Source: CBFFRJ01 sp965644225 (GTDB taxonomy: Bacteria; Pseudomonadota; Gammaproteobacteria; Enterobacterales; Enterobacteriaceae). Taken from it: a stretch of 64,000 bases of DNA. The position numbers were made by a program, and so were the translations under genes. The stretch spans positions 1 through 64,000 of the forward strand of contig NZ_CBFFRJ010000004.1 in NCBI RefSeq assembly GCF_965644225.1, written 5' to 3'. Positions 14,618-22,498 of the stretch are shown here, one piece after another. How positions within the stretch are numbered: the stretch's first letter is position 1; every line of letters begins with the position of its first letter. Under the pieces are notes generated by a model. It was not told the origin of the DNA. It saw only the letters and a list, made by a program, of their open reading frames with translations, and searched no databases.

Positions 14618-15294
14618 CAACACAATTACCGAGCAAAGAGCGCCTGGAGAAAATAGCGTCATGGCGTGAAACGTATGGCGCTGGACACAACGTGATGTTG
14701 CCAGCCGAAGAAGCCGAAGCAATGGCCCGCGCACTCCTGGCGGCGCATGAGCAAGAGCCGGTGGCGTGGTGGACGGGTCCGGAGCCGACGCCTACTGGTG
14801 AGATTGAATCAATACATGACCATGAGACTGGTAGCCATAGCATTCCTCTGTACCCTCACCACGCGCCAATCCCGGCAGCGGTGCCGGATGAGTTGCTGTC
14901 GTCTATGGAGGAAGTGCTTCGCATATCTGACCGCGACCATGATGCGTGGAACCGTGCTAAATCAGCCATTGCCGCCTGCCGTGCTGCCAAGCCCCAGTCT
15001 GAACCTGCTGGCAGAGATTACCTCGCCATTGTCGAACGTATCGCCGAGATTATGCATGGCTCTGTAACTGACGTTGACCTGCTCACTGTCACCGTCTTGT
15101 CTATGAAGCAGAAGGCTGAACATGCCTCATTGCCTGGTGGGTATGCGCTGGTTCCTGTTGAGCCGACAGAAGAAATGATGCTCCATAAGTCTGGCTGCCA
15201 GCACCACGCATGGGATGACCCCGATTGCCCTATGCGCGAGACACGTCGCCTGGTGTGGAGGTATATGCTCACCGCAGCGCCGAAGGAGGTGTGA
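14614..15294 (+). CDS. Uncharacterised accessory phage protein, 226 aa
   Basis: Translation starts at GTG 14614, with GGAGGTG just upstream, overlapping the previous stop. The segment HEQEPVAWWTGPEP and the tail SLPGGYALVPVEPTEEMM are modules I have seen repeated in Ea22-like accessory proteins of enterobacterial phages, which are mosaics of short shared blocks. The C-terminus has a His/Cys-rich patch (HKSGCQHHAWDDPDCPM) that could bind metal. Function unknown. Confidence 0.65.
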   Translation: MTTQLPSKERLEKIASWRETYGAGHNVMLPAEEAEAMARALLAAHEQEPVAWWTGPEPTPTGEIESIHDHETGSHSIPLYPHHAPIPAAVPDELLSSMEEVLRISDRDHDAWNRAKSAIAACRAAKPQSEPAGRDYLAIVERIAEIMHGSVTDVDLLTVTVLSMKQKAEHASLPGGYALVPVEPTEEMMLHKSGCQHHAWDDPDCPMRETRRLVWRYMLTAAPKEV

Positions 15295-15295
15295 T

Positions 15296-15442
15296 GTGGA
15301 AAGAATTACCTTCGTCATTGAGTTTGAAGACGGTAAGGCACCACCAGTCCGAGCACACATGGAAGCGTTTGGCGGCAAGGTTGTTGCAGTGGCTTTCCGT
15401 GATGCCTTGGAGGAGCCTGAGCAAGACGAGGATGACGACTGA
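15296..15442 (+). CDS. Small acidic phage protein, 48 aa (GTG start)
   Basis: GTG at 15296 follows a strong AGGAGG (15284-15289). An ATG two bases earlier opens a different, less protein-like frame. The product begins ERITFVIEFEDGKAPPVRAH after the start residue and ends in a run of Glu/Asp. It overlaps the next start by one base (TGATG). Unknown function. Confidence 0.55.
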   Translation: MERITFVIEFEDGKAPPVRAHMEAFGGKVVAVAFRDALEEPEQDEDDD

Positions 15443-15717
15443 TGCCCAGCAAACTCAAACAGCGGCGCTTGCGCCGCCTCAAGGCTGATGTGTGGTGGTG
15501 GCGAGAGGAGGCTCAAGACCTTCACGCCCGTGTCATGGAGCAGGCCAACGAGATCGCAGAGCTGAAAAAGAAGGTGATCGTTGTCGCTATGCCGATGATG
15601 GTACCACCAGCAGTAGTTGAGGGTATGAAGGCGCTGCGTGTAGAGCATGCGCTCTGTCTCAAATGTAATGACGGTGCGCGGGGCGGCTGCTCCGCTTGCG
15701 CCTACACTATTCGATAA
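15442..15717 (+). CDS. Uncharacterised phage protein, 91 aa
   Basis: The protein opens with a very basic stretch (PSKLKQRRLRRLKADVWWW), continues with a coiled-coil helix (ARVMEQANEIAELKKKVIVV) and ends with a Cys-rich tail (CLKCNDGARGGCSAC) that could bind zinc. The start ATG overlaps the previous stop (TGATG). It is the last gene before the Xis-like one. Not recognised. Confidence 0.6.
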   Translation: MPSKLKQRRLRRLKADVWWWREEAQDLHARVMEQANEIAELKKKVIVVAMPMMVPPAVVEGMKALRVEHALCLKCNDGARGGCSACAYTIR

Positions 15718-15744
15718 CCGGGTGCAGCCGGTAGTGGAGAAAGT

Positions 15745-15936
15745 ATGCCGACAAGATATATCAACATGAAAAGCATGTGCGAGTTAACCGGGAAAAGTAA
15801 GCCCACTTTGTGGAGAATGTACGCCAAGCGCGGTGAGTTTCCAAAGCCTGAGAGAACAGCTAGTGGGACGTTTCTGGGGTGGACTGAGAAGGTATATGAA
15901 GACTGGGTAAACAGCGATAAAAACCAAACTTTTTAA
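15745..15936 (+). CDS. AlpA/Xis-like excisionase or regulator
   Basis: The 63-aa protein has the AlpA-type winged helix: YINMKSMCELTGKSKPTLWR, then FPKPERTASGTFLGW and EVYEDW-like ending. Small proteins of this kind act as excisionases or as activators of a neighbouring integrase. It is the last phage gene, 76 bases from the 3' end of argU, exactly where an excision factor is expected. The integrase that normally accompanies it is absent at this end. Confidence 0.75.
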   Translation: MPTRYINMKSMCELTGKSKPTLWRMYAKRGEFPKPERTASGTFLGWTEKVYEDWVNSDKNQTF

Positions 15937-16015
15937 ATTCACTACCTGACCCGTTAACTGACCTTGAGTCGTTGCGGGTTTCTTATTTTAAAGGCTAACT
16001 CATTGAAATAAATGG
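15937..16015. other. Prophage-host junction (attachment site region) at argU
   Basis: Phage sequence ends between the Xis-like stop and the CCA end of the tRNA. Integration into the 3' part of argU is the known habit of the E. coli prophage DLP12, and here too phage genes abut the tRNA 3' end. The duplicate att core lies outside the window, so the exact crossover cannot be given. Confidence 0.6.
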
Positions 16016-16089
16016 TACGCCCTACAGGGTTCGAACCTGTGACCTACGGCTTAGAAGGCCGTTGCTCTATCCAGCTGAGCTAAGGGCGC
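16013..16089 (-). tRNA. argU: tRNA-Arg (anticodon UCU)
   Basis: The minus strand gives a complete 77-base cloverleaf starting GCGCCCTTAGCTCAGCTGG, with anticodon loop CTTCTAA (anticodon TCT), T-arm AGGTTCGAACCTG-like and encoded CCA. It reads the rare codons AGA and AGG. The acceptor ends GCGCCC and GGGCGT pair with one G-T. In E. coli the same gene neighbours folD and is a prophage attachment site; the same arrangement is seen here. Confidence 0.95.
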
Positions 16090-16122
16090 ACGGTGTCCCT
16101 TTCGGGAGAGTTGCGGACAGGG

Positions 16123-16150
16123 ATTATACGGTCAACACCTGTCGAGTCAA
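16123..16150 (-). promoter_or_regulatory. argU promoter
   Basis: On the minus strand, TTGACT (16150-16145) and a perfect TATAAT (16128-16123) are separated by 16 bases. A GC-rich discriminator follows, typical of stable-RNA promoters. Confidence 0.8.
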
Positions 16151-16272
16151 TGCCTTTAGGGGTCAGATGCTTGCGAAGTGAGCATCCCGCAGCAAATTCC
16201 TCAACTTACCCTCAAGAAAATCGGTGAGGTGATGAGCCGCCCCAACCAGCATCAGGGGCGACTGTTCAGCGT

Positions 16273-17892
16273 TTAGTGCTGATTTGCCAGCATCAGTTCC
16301 TGCGGCCCATTGTAGAGATCATCACCGGATTCGGCGTTATCTCTGGCAATCTGGAAACGCGTTACCGACTGCTGTAACTGAACCACCTGCTGTTGCAGGG
16401 AACTGGCCGCGGTCGCCACTTCAGCCACCAGCGAGGCATTCTGCTGAGTCACGCCGTCCATTTGGTGAATGGCGATATTAATCTGCGAAATACCACGGGT
16501 CTGCTCGCCGGAAGCGAGCATCACTTCATCCATGATCTCGACCACTTCTTTCACATCGACCATCACTTCATTCATGGTGACGCCGGCTTCTTTCACCAAT
16601 CCGGAGCCCTGCTCGATACGGCTCAATGAATCACTGATCATGGTGCCTATCTCTTTCGCGGCTGTTGCGCTGCGTTGCGCGAGAACCCGAACTTCAGAAG
16701 CCACCACTGCAAATCCGCGACCGGCTTCGCCTGCACGAGCAGCCTCAACGGCGGCATTCAGCGCCAGCAGATTGGTCTGGAACGCAATACCGTCAATCAC
16801 ACCGACGATATCGCCAATTTTGGCGGAGCTCTTCTCAATCGACGCCATCGTAGAGACAACTTCAGAGACCACGGTAGCGCCGCGGGAAGCAGAGTCGGAT
16901 GCCTTCAGCGACAGCTCATTGGCCTTACGCGTGTTGTCTTCGTTGTTTTTTACCGTCGCCATGATCTGCTCCATGCTGGATGCGGTTTCATCCAGAGAGG
17001 CAGCCTGCTGCTCGGTACGGCTGGAGAGATCGATATTACCGGAGGCAATCTCTTCCACGCCGGAGCCAATAGCATCCGTACCGTGGCGCACCACCAGCAC
17101 CATATTCTCCAGCCCATCACGCATACGTTGCACTGCGGCAAACAGCTGAGCAATCTCGTTTTTCCCGGCGATATCAATGCGCGCCCGCAGATCGCCTTCG
17201 GCAATACGGTCAAAGACCCGAATCACATTGTTCAGCGGTTTGACGATAAGATTGGTCATCACCGACCAGGCCAGCGCGGCCAGCACCAGCGCACAGGCGA
17301 TGGAGAAATAGAGCACAAACTCCATACGGGTGACACGCGTGTTGGAGTCTTCGTAGGCGATATCGATACTTTTGATTTTATAAGCAACCAGCGTTTTCGA
17401 GGCTTTATCGAACGCGGCGTACAGGGTCGTCGATTTCCCGGCGCGCTGGCGATACTCATCCAGCTTACCCGCTTCAAGGGCTGCAAGCGCCGGATTGATA
17501 AAATCTTCCATCAGGGTGTCGCGGCTGCTGGCCATCTCTTTGGAAATCACCAGCTCTTCTGCTGACTGAGGATATTTCAGGTAATCCTGCCATTTGGCAC
17601 TGGCACCCTCAATCTTACCTTTGGCACGTTCGAGGGCCACTTTGGCTTTTTCCGTATCGCCATTACCCACCAGGGATTCATACAAACGTAAATCCAGGCG
17701 AGCACGCAATAATAATTCAGAACTTTCATTCAGCGCGACCAGACCCGGTAATACTTCAGTATCCACACGGGCAAAAGATTTATTCCCTGACTGCACCGCC
17801 ACCAGACCCAAAATGCCGACGAAAAGTAATAATGCCGTCAGCGAAAAAATCATCATGCTGAGTGCAGTACGGATCTTTATTCTACGAAACAT
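16273..17892 (-). CDS. Methyl-accepting chemotaxis protein
   Basis: The 539-aa protein has the Tsr/Tar layout. A first membrane helix lies at about 11-33, then a four-helix-type periplasmic sensor (about 34-190), a second helix (about 191-213), a HAMP linker and a cytoplasmic coiled-coil signalling domain. The highly conserved hairpin tip is present (GIAFQTNLLALNAAVEAARA, then EAGRGFAVVASEVR). It lacks the C-terminal NWETF tether for CheR/CheB, so adaptation would depend on other receptors. The ligand cannot be told from the sensor sequence. It is a single gene, with the end near 16273 followed by an uncharacterised 180-base gap to argU. Confidence 0.93.
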   Translation of the reverse strand: MFRRIKIRTALSMMIFSLTALLLFVGILGLVAVQSGNKSFARVDTEVLPGLVALNESSELLLRARLDLRLYESLVGNGDTEKAKVALERAKGKIEGASAKWQDYLKYPQSAEELVISKEMASSRDTLMEDFINPALAALEAGKLDEYRQRAGKSTTLYAAFDKASKTLVAYKIKSIDIAYEDSNTRVTRMEFVLYFSIACALVLAALAWSVMTNLIVKPLNNVIRVFDRIAEGDLRARIDIAGKNEIAQLFAAVQRMRDGLENMVLVVRHGTDAIGSGVEEIASGNIDLSSRTEQQAASLDETASSMEQIMATVKNNEDNTRKANELSLKASDSASRGATVVSEVVSTMASIEKSSAKIGDIVGVIDGIAFQTNLLALNAAVEAARAGEAGRGFAVVASEVRVLAQRSATAAKEIGTMISDSLSRIEQGSGLVKEAGVTMNEVMVDVKEVVEIMDEVMLASGEQTRGISQINIAIHQMDGVTQQNASLVAEVATAASSLQQQVVQLQQSVTRFQIARDNAESGDDLYNGPQELMLANQH

Positions 17893-17949
17893 AGTGTCTT
17901 ATTCCCTGTTACTGGTTAATCATAAAATGAAGAGACTGATGACAAAATG

Positions 17950-17990
17950 AAGACAAAAAACCGGAAGCAGGTTAAGCCACTTCCGGTATG
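17950..17990 (-). terminator. Terminator of the alpha/beta hydrolase gene
   Basis: ACCGGAAG (17960-17967) pairs with CTTCCGGT (17980-17987). Read leftward, the stem is followed by TTTTTT. It lies just past the hydrolase stop and before the chemoreceptor start. Confidence 0.8.
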
Positions 17991-17999
17991 CGATGATGA

Positions 18000-19076
18000 T
18001 TACTTATTATGCTGGCTGCCGTCGATACCGGCTAAAAATGACTGTAGCTTTTCTTTATAAAATTTCGCCGACATCATTGTGCCATGACCACTGGTCTGCG
18101 CACTTGCCGGGATCAGGAACAATTCTGCCTGCTTAATTTTATTTAATTCACCCGCCAGAATACCGGTTTCGACAGGATTACGTTCGTCATCTGCTGAATT
18201 AATGATCAGCACTGGCGCGGTAATACGGTTTAACCCAGGCAGTGCATTGTAATTAGCCGAAGAGCCCCAGATATAAATAAAGTCGTTGGCATCCGCAGTG
18301 ACCGGTGCAGCCAGGCGTTCATCAACCAGTTTATCGGCCTGGGCACGCGTTGGCGCTTTCTGCTGATATGCCAGCGTGCCGCCGGTGGTTGCAATACTGA
18401 ACATAATATTGGCGGTCTTCAGTGCCGGAGGTTGCTGCTGATAATTGCCCTGCGCCCAGGCCGGATCGGCTTTGACAGTTTCAATTAACATGCGACGCAT
18501 CATCCAGTTACGACCCGAAAGCTCATTGGGCTGCGACGCCATCGGCACCAGCGCATCCATCATTGACGGATATTTTTCACCCCACAGCCAGGTCTGCATT
18601 CCACCCATCGAATAGCCCATGACTAAACGCAGATGGGAAATGCCCAGCCCTTCTTTTAGCAGCCGGTATTGGGCGGTAACCATATCGTCATAATCGTATT
18701 GCGGAAACGTCATCCGCAAACCATCTGAAGGTTTCGAGGATTTTCCGGAACCAATGCTCTCCGGCATAATAATGAAATATTTGCTGCTATCCAGCGCCTG
18801 GCCCGGGCCAAATAATTCACCGGCAAATCCATCGGCTAATAACGCTTTAATCGGTTGGTTAGTGCCGTGTAGTAATAAGACAGCGGGTTTACTACGATCG
18901 CCAAGGGTGTAGTAGTGAATACGCAGATCTTTCAGTTTTTCACCGCTATTAAAGGTGAATTCTTTGGCGACCCAGTCAGCTTCGGCAGGTGCCGGAATGG
19001 CACTCGCGGCATGCACAAAGGGTGATAAAGTTAACAGAATGGCACCCGCCACCGCTGATACTATGCGAATAAGCAT
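18000..19076 (-). CDS. Secreted alpha/beta hydrolase, MetX-like fold
   Basis: The 358-aa protein has a signal peptide (1-23, ending FVHA) and an alpha/beta hydrolase domain related to homoserine acetyltransferases. The oxyanion HG is at 70-71. The nucleophile elbow is GYSMGG with Ser156, the acid is Asp296 or Asp297 (NSADDERN) and the base His331 (SGHGTM). All catalytic parts are present, so it is probably an active periplasmic esterase or acyltransferase. The substrate is unknown. It is monocistronic, with its own terminator. Confidence 0.85.
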   Translation of the reverse strand: MLIRIVSAVAGAILLTLSPFVHAASAIPAPAEADWVAKEFTFNSGEKLKDLRIHYYTLGDRSKPAVLLLHGTNQPIKALLADGFAGELFGPGQALDSSKYFIIMPESIGSGKSSKPSDGLRMTFPQYDYDDMVTAQYRLLKEGLGISHLRLVMGYSMGGMQTWLWGEKYPSMMDALVPMASQPNELSGRNWMMRRMLIETVKADPAWAQGNYQQQPPALKTANIMFSIATTGGTLAYQQKAPTRAQADKLVDERLAAPVTADANDFIYIWGSSANYNALPGLNRITAPVLIINSADDERNPVETGILAGELNKIKQAELFLIPASAQTSGHGTMMSAKFYKEKLQSFLAGIDGSQHNK

Positions 19077-19583
19077 AAGAAGAACTCTTTAGTTATGATC
19101 CATCATGAGGAGCCCGATATTAATTTCAATCGGCATAAATCCCAATAAACATTAACAACGCTAAAGAAAAAAAATATTATCTGCTTTTTTTTGACTTTGC
19201 GCCAGATGATTTTGATTCAGTTTTTATTATGCCAACACTTGCGGTATTTAGCTTTAGTGCTAATGACGGTCTTTGTTGAGTTTTTTTTCATCATTTATTC
19301 ATGATACTGTCATCAGCTAATTGCAGTGATAATAAACCGCAAAGATCCGGGGGAATAATCAAAGCCGATAAAATAAAATGCCGGTCTGTAAACCCATTAA
19401 CCATACAAATAACAATGCTAATTTGTTTTAGCCAGCCAAAATGCTCGCAGGACACGCGACTTCCGCCTGACTGATGCCCCTCTTTTCAGTAAGATCTCAA
19501 ACGGTGACTGACAGCGCCGCCCACTTCTGACAAAATATGCGCATCCCCCTCATCGTTCAGTTACAGATGGAATCTTCTCTCTG
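19077..19583. other. 507-bp intergenic region before folD
   Basis: The region is A+T-rich and separates the divergent hydrolase and folD genes, so it must contain both promoters. I see no convincing open frame, terminator or strong palindrome in it. The ribosome-binding region of folD is TCTCTCTGATG-like and weak. Confidence 0.5.
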
Positions 19584-20450
19584 ATGGCAGCAAAGATTAT
19601 TGATGGTAAAACGATTGCGCAGCAGGTGCGCTCTGAAGTTGCTGAAAAGGTGCAAGCCCGATTAGCGGCTGGATTACGCGCCCCTGGCCTGGCCGTTGTA
19701 CTGGTTGGCAGCAACCCGGCTTCGCAAATTTATGTCGGCAGCAAACGTAAAGCCTGTGAAGAAGTTGGCTTCCTCTCCCGCTCTTATGATCTGCCGGAAA
19801 CCACCACCGAAGCCGAGCTGCTGGAGCTTATCGATAAGCTCAACGCAGATGATGCCATTGATGGCATCCTGGTACAGTTACCGCTGCCGGCGGGCATTGA
19901 TTATGTGAAGGTGCTGGAGCACATCTCTCCGGACAAAGACGTTGATGGTTTCCACCCTTACAACGTCGGTCGCCTGTGCCAGCGCGCACCGCGCCTGCGC
20001 CCGTGCACCCCGCGCGGTATTGTGACCCTGCTTGAGCGTTACAACATCGATACCTACGGTCTGAATGCTGTCGTGATTGGCGCATCCAATATCGTCGGCC
20101 GCCCGATGAGCATGGAGCTGCTGTTAGCAGGCTGCACCACCACCGTCACCCACCGCTTTACCAAAAACCTGCGTCAGCACGTTGAAAATGCCGACCTGCT
20201 GGTTGTGGCGGTGGGTAAACCGGGCTTTATCCCCGGCGAGTGGATCAAAGAAGGCGCGATCGTGATTGACGTCGGCATCAACCGTCTGGAAAGCGGCAAA
20301 GTGGTCGGCGATGTGGCTTATGAAGCCGCCGCAGCCCGCGCGTCTTACATCACCCCGGTGCCGGGCGGCGTAGGCCCGATGACCGTTGCAACGCTGATTC
20401 AGAACACCCTGCAGGCATGCGAAGAGTATCACGAAGTGGAGAAAGCATAA
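19584..20450 (+). CDS. folD: FolD, methylenetetrahydrofolate dehydrogenase/cyclohydrolase
   Basis: This 288-aa cytosolic enzyme interconverts 5,10-methylene-, 5,10-methenyl- and 10-formyl-tetrahydrofolate with NADP, supplying one-carbon units for purines and fMet-tRNA. Length equals the E. coli protein. The catalytic Tyr50 and Lys54 (QIYVGSKRKA) and the substrate loop DKDVDGFHPYNVGRL are present, as is the Rossmann motif VVIGASNIVGRP. It is followed after one base by ybcJ, so the two form an operon as in E. coli. Confidence 0.98.
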   Translation: MAAKIIDGKTIAQQVRSEVAEKVQARLAAGLRAPGLAVVLVGSNPASQIYVGSKRKACEEVGFLSRSYDLPETTTEAELLELIDKLNADDAIDGILVQLPLPAGIDYVKVLEHISPDKDVDGFHPYNVGRLCQRAPRLRPCTPRGIVTLLERYNIDTYGLNAVVIGASNIVGRPMSMELLLAGCTTTVTHRFTKNLRQHVENADLLVVAVGKPGFIPGEWIKEGAIVIDVGINRLESGKVVGDVAYEAAAARASYITPVPGGVGPMTVATLIQNTLQACEEYHEVEKA

Positions 20451-20451
20451 G

Positions 20452-20664
20452 ATGGCAACATTTTCATTAGGTAAGCACCCGCACGTCGAACTGTGCGACT
20501 TGCTGAAACTCGAAGGCTGGAGCGAAAGCGGCGCGCAAGCCAAAATCGCCATCGACGAAGGTCTGGTGAAGGTGGACGGCAAAGTTGAAACGCGCAAGCG
20601 CTGCAAAATCATTGCTGGCCAGACCGTTGTTTTCCTGGGACAAAGCGTTACCGTTACTGCCTGA
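20452..20664 (+). CDS. ybcJ: YbcJ, small S4-domain RNA-binding protein
   Basis: The 70-aa protein is a single S4-like fold (GWSESGAQAKIAIDEGLVKV, then VETRKRCKI), as in E. coli YbcJ, which is thought to bind RNA and is tied genetically to ribosome assembly. It starts one base after the folD stop (TAAGATG). A stem-loop at 20675-20701 (ATGCAGGCCCG with CGGGTCTGCAT) follows and probably ends the transcript. Confidence 0.93.
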   Translation: MATFSLGKHPHVELCDLLKLEGWSESGAQAKIAIDEGLVKVDGKVETRKRCKIIAGQTVVFLGQSVTVTA

Positions 20665-20674
20665 TCCTGGCTGT

Positions 20675-20701
20675 ATGCAGGCCCGTTTGCCGGGTCTGCA
20701 T
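20675..20701 (+). terminator. Stem-loop after folD-ybcJ
   Basis: ATGCAGGCCCG (20675-20685) pairs with CGGGTCTGCAT (20691-20701) around TTTGC, with one G-U pair. The following bases are only weakly T-rich, so it may act as an mRNA-end stabiliser as much as a terminator. Confidence 0.5.
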
Positions 20702-20820
20702 CCGATCTTAATCCCCTCTCAGTTCCTGTGGTCGCATACCGATCGTCTTCAAATAATCATAAATTCTTATGTCTGAACTGACGATTTCAGTTGCAGAGAT
20801 CATTCTCATCTCGCACGATA

Positions 20821-20849
20821 AGTAGAACGTTCTACTAAAACGTTCTACT
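20821..20849. promoter_or_regulatory. Operator of the PTS permease gene
   Basis: A perfect 16-base palindrome AGTAGAACGTTCTACT (20821-20836) is followed by a second half-copy ACGTTCTACT (20840-20849). The AACGTT-centred symmetry is typical of LacI-family sites. The likely binder is the regulator encoded at 22499. Location is 60-90 bases before the permease start. Confidence 0.65.
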
Positions 20850-20908
20850 CACAATAATAGTGCACTAAAATGTGCGGCGAATAATGGTCAGACTCGGGGG
20901 AAATCAGG

Positions 20909-22408
20909 ATGCGACTGTTATCAGGGTTTATAAAATCGTTATCAAAGCTGTCAATGATTGGCCGCGCGCTTATGCTGCCAATTTCTCTGTTGCCGGCGGC
21001 AGGTTTGTTGCTGGCGTTCGGTGATAAGTTCCACTTACCGCTGATGATGAACGCCGGTGGCGTCATCTTCGATAATTTACCGCTGCTGTTCGCCATCGGC
21101 TCTGCCGTCGGCCTGGCGTCGGAATCGGGTATCGCTGCCCTCTCCGCTGCGGTTTCGGTCTTTATCACTAACATCACCATCGGCACCGTACTGTCCATTA
21201 CGCCGGAAATGGCCTCCCAGGGCGGTAAATATGCGATGGTGGTGGGTATTCCAACCCTGCAAATGGGGGTCTTTGGCGGCCTTATCTGCGGCATCCTCGC
21301 CGCCTGGTGTTATAACCGCTTCCATACCCTACAGCTGCCGGAATTCCTTGGCTTCTTCTCGGGTAAGCGTTTTGTGGCCATCGCCACGGCGTTTATGTCG
21401 TTTATTCTCGGCCTGCTGCTGCCCTACGTCTGGCAACATATCCAGGCGGGCATTGATGCGCTTTCGGTGATTGTTAATGGGGATAATCAGGCCGCCTCGA
21501 CCTTTATCTTTGGCCTGACGGAACGCGCGCTGATCCCGCTCGGCCTGCACCACATCTGGTATCCGTCGTTCTGGTACTCCTTTGGCGATTACACCACTCA
21601 GGCCGGCCAGGTTATCCATGGCGACCAGACAATCTGGTTCAAAATGCTGGAAGAAGGCACCAAATCCTTCAGTAGCGACACCTACCAGAATGCCGGTAAG
21701 TTTATGCAGGGCGAATTCCCGCTGATGCTGTTCGCTCTGCCTGCGGCCTGCCTTGCGATGTACCACGAAGCGCACACCCGTAACAAAAAAATCGCCGCCG
21801 GTATTCTCTTCTCCGCTGCCCTGACCTGTTTCCTGACGGGGATTACTGAACCGGTCGAGTTCACCTTTATCTTCGTTGCCCCGGTGTTATACGTGTTTAA
21901 CGCGATTATGGCGGGACTGGCTTATATGAGTATGTATCTGATGCATGCTCATATTGCGAAGTCCTTCTCTGCCGGGCTTATCGACTACATCTCCTTTGGG
22001 ATCCTGCCATCGTTTAATGGCTATCAGACTAACTTCCTCAATGTAGTGATCATTGGCATACCGATGGCGCTGATTTACTACTTCACCTTCCGTTTCGTGA
22101 TCCGTCGTTTCGATGTGAAAACACCGGGCCGTACCGATGTCTCTGCGGATGCCAGTGATAAGACCGATGACGAACTGGTGACCGAAATCATTGGCCTGCT
22201 TGGCGGAGCGAAAAAAATTGATTCCGTCGGCTCCTGTATCACCCGTCTGCGCATCGAAGTGCTGAATGGCGATAACGTGGATAAAGAAGGCCTGAACGGC
22301 GTCGGTGCGCGTGGCGTGGTCTTTGTCGGTGATAAAGGCGTGCAGGTTATTTTTGGCGCACGAGCGCAATTTATTGCCCAGTCGATGGCAACAACGCTTG
22401 GCAAATAA
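20909..22408 (+). CDS. PTS permease, glucose family EIICB
   Basis: The 499-aa protein joins an EIIC membrane domain of about ten helices (residues about 10-395, with the family motif GITEPVEFTF near 310) to an EIIB domain. The phosphorylated Cys443 lies in GSCITRLRIEV. There is no EIIA part, so it must borrow one, most likely Crr (EIIA-Glc). The nearest known relatives in general layout are PtsG, NagE and MalX. The sugar cannot be deduced. The linked LacI-type gene 90 bases downstream and the palindromic operator upstream suggest induction by its own substrate. Confidence 0.9.
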   Translation: MRLLSGFIKSLSKLSMIGRALMLPISLLPAAGLLLAFGDKFHLPLMMNAGGVIFDNLPLLFAIGSAVGLASESGIAALSAAVSVFITNITIGTVLSITPEMASQGGKYAMVVGIPTLQMGVFGGLICGILAAWCYNRFHTLQLPEFLGFFSGKRFVAIATAFMSFILGLLLPYVWQHIQAGIDALSVIVNGDNQAASTFIFGLTERALIPLGLHHIWYPSFWYSFGDYTTQAGQVIHGDQTIWFKMLEEGTKSFSSDTYQNAGKFMQGEFPLMLFALPAACLAMYHEAHTRNKKIAAGILFSAALTCFLTGITEPVEFTFIFVAPVLYVFNAIMAGLAYMSMYLMHAHIAKSFSAGLIDYISFGILPSFNGYQTNFLNVVIIGIPMALIYYFTFRFVIRRFDVKTPGRTDVSADASDKTDDELVTEIIGLLGGAKKIDSVGSCITRLRIEVLNGDNVDKEGLNGVGARGVVFVGDKGVQVIFGARAQFIAQSMATTLGK

Positions 22409-22424
22409 CCTCGTACTGATAAGG

Positions 22425-22460
22425 TAAATAAGTCTCCTGTATTACTACAGGAGGCTTTAC
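22425..22460 (+). terminator. Terminator after the PTS gene
   Basis: AGTCTCCTGTA (22431-22441) pairs with TACAGGAGGCT (22446-22456) across a 4-base loop and is followed by TTTAC. It would separate the permease transcript from the regulator gene. Confidence 0.55.
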
Positions 22461-22498
22461 TATTTCAGGCAGATATTCGGTACTTTCAGGGAGCTCGT

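Noticed and set aside
16675..17565. A 296-codon plus-strand frame within the chemoreceptor gene
   Set aside because: Antisense to a complete chemoreceptor; composition and lack of domains mark it as non-coding.
19364..19371. GCCGATAA, the -10 of flagellar sigma-28 promoters, near a chemoreceptor gene
   Set aside because: It points toward folD, not the chemoreceptor, and no TAAAGTTT-like -35 lies 11 bases upstream.
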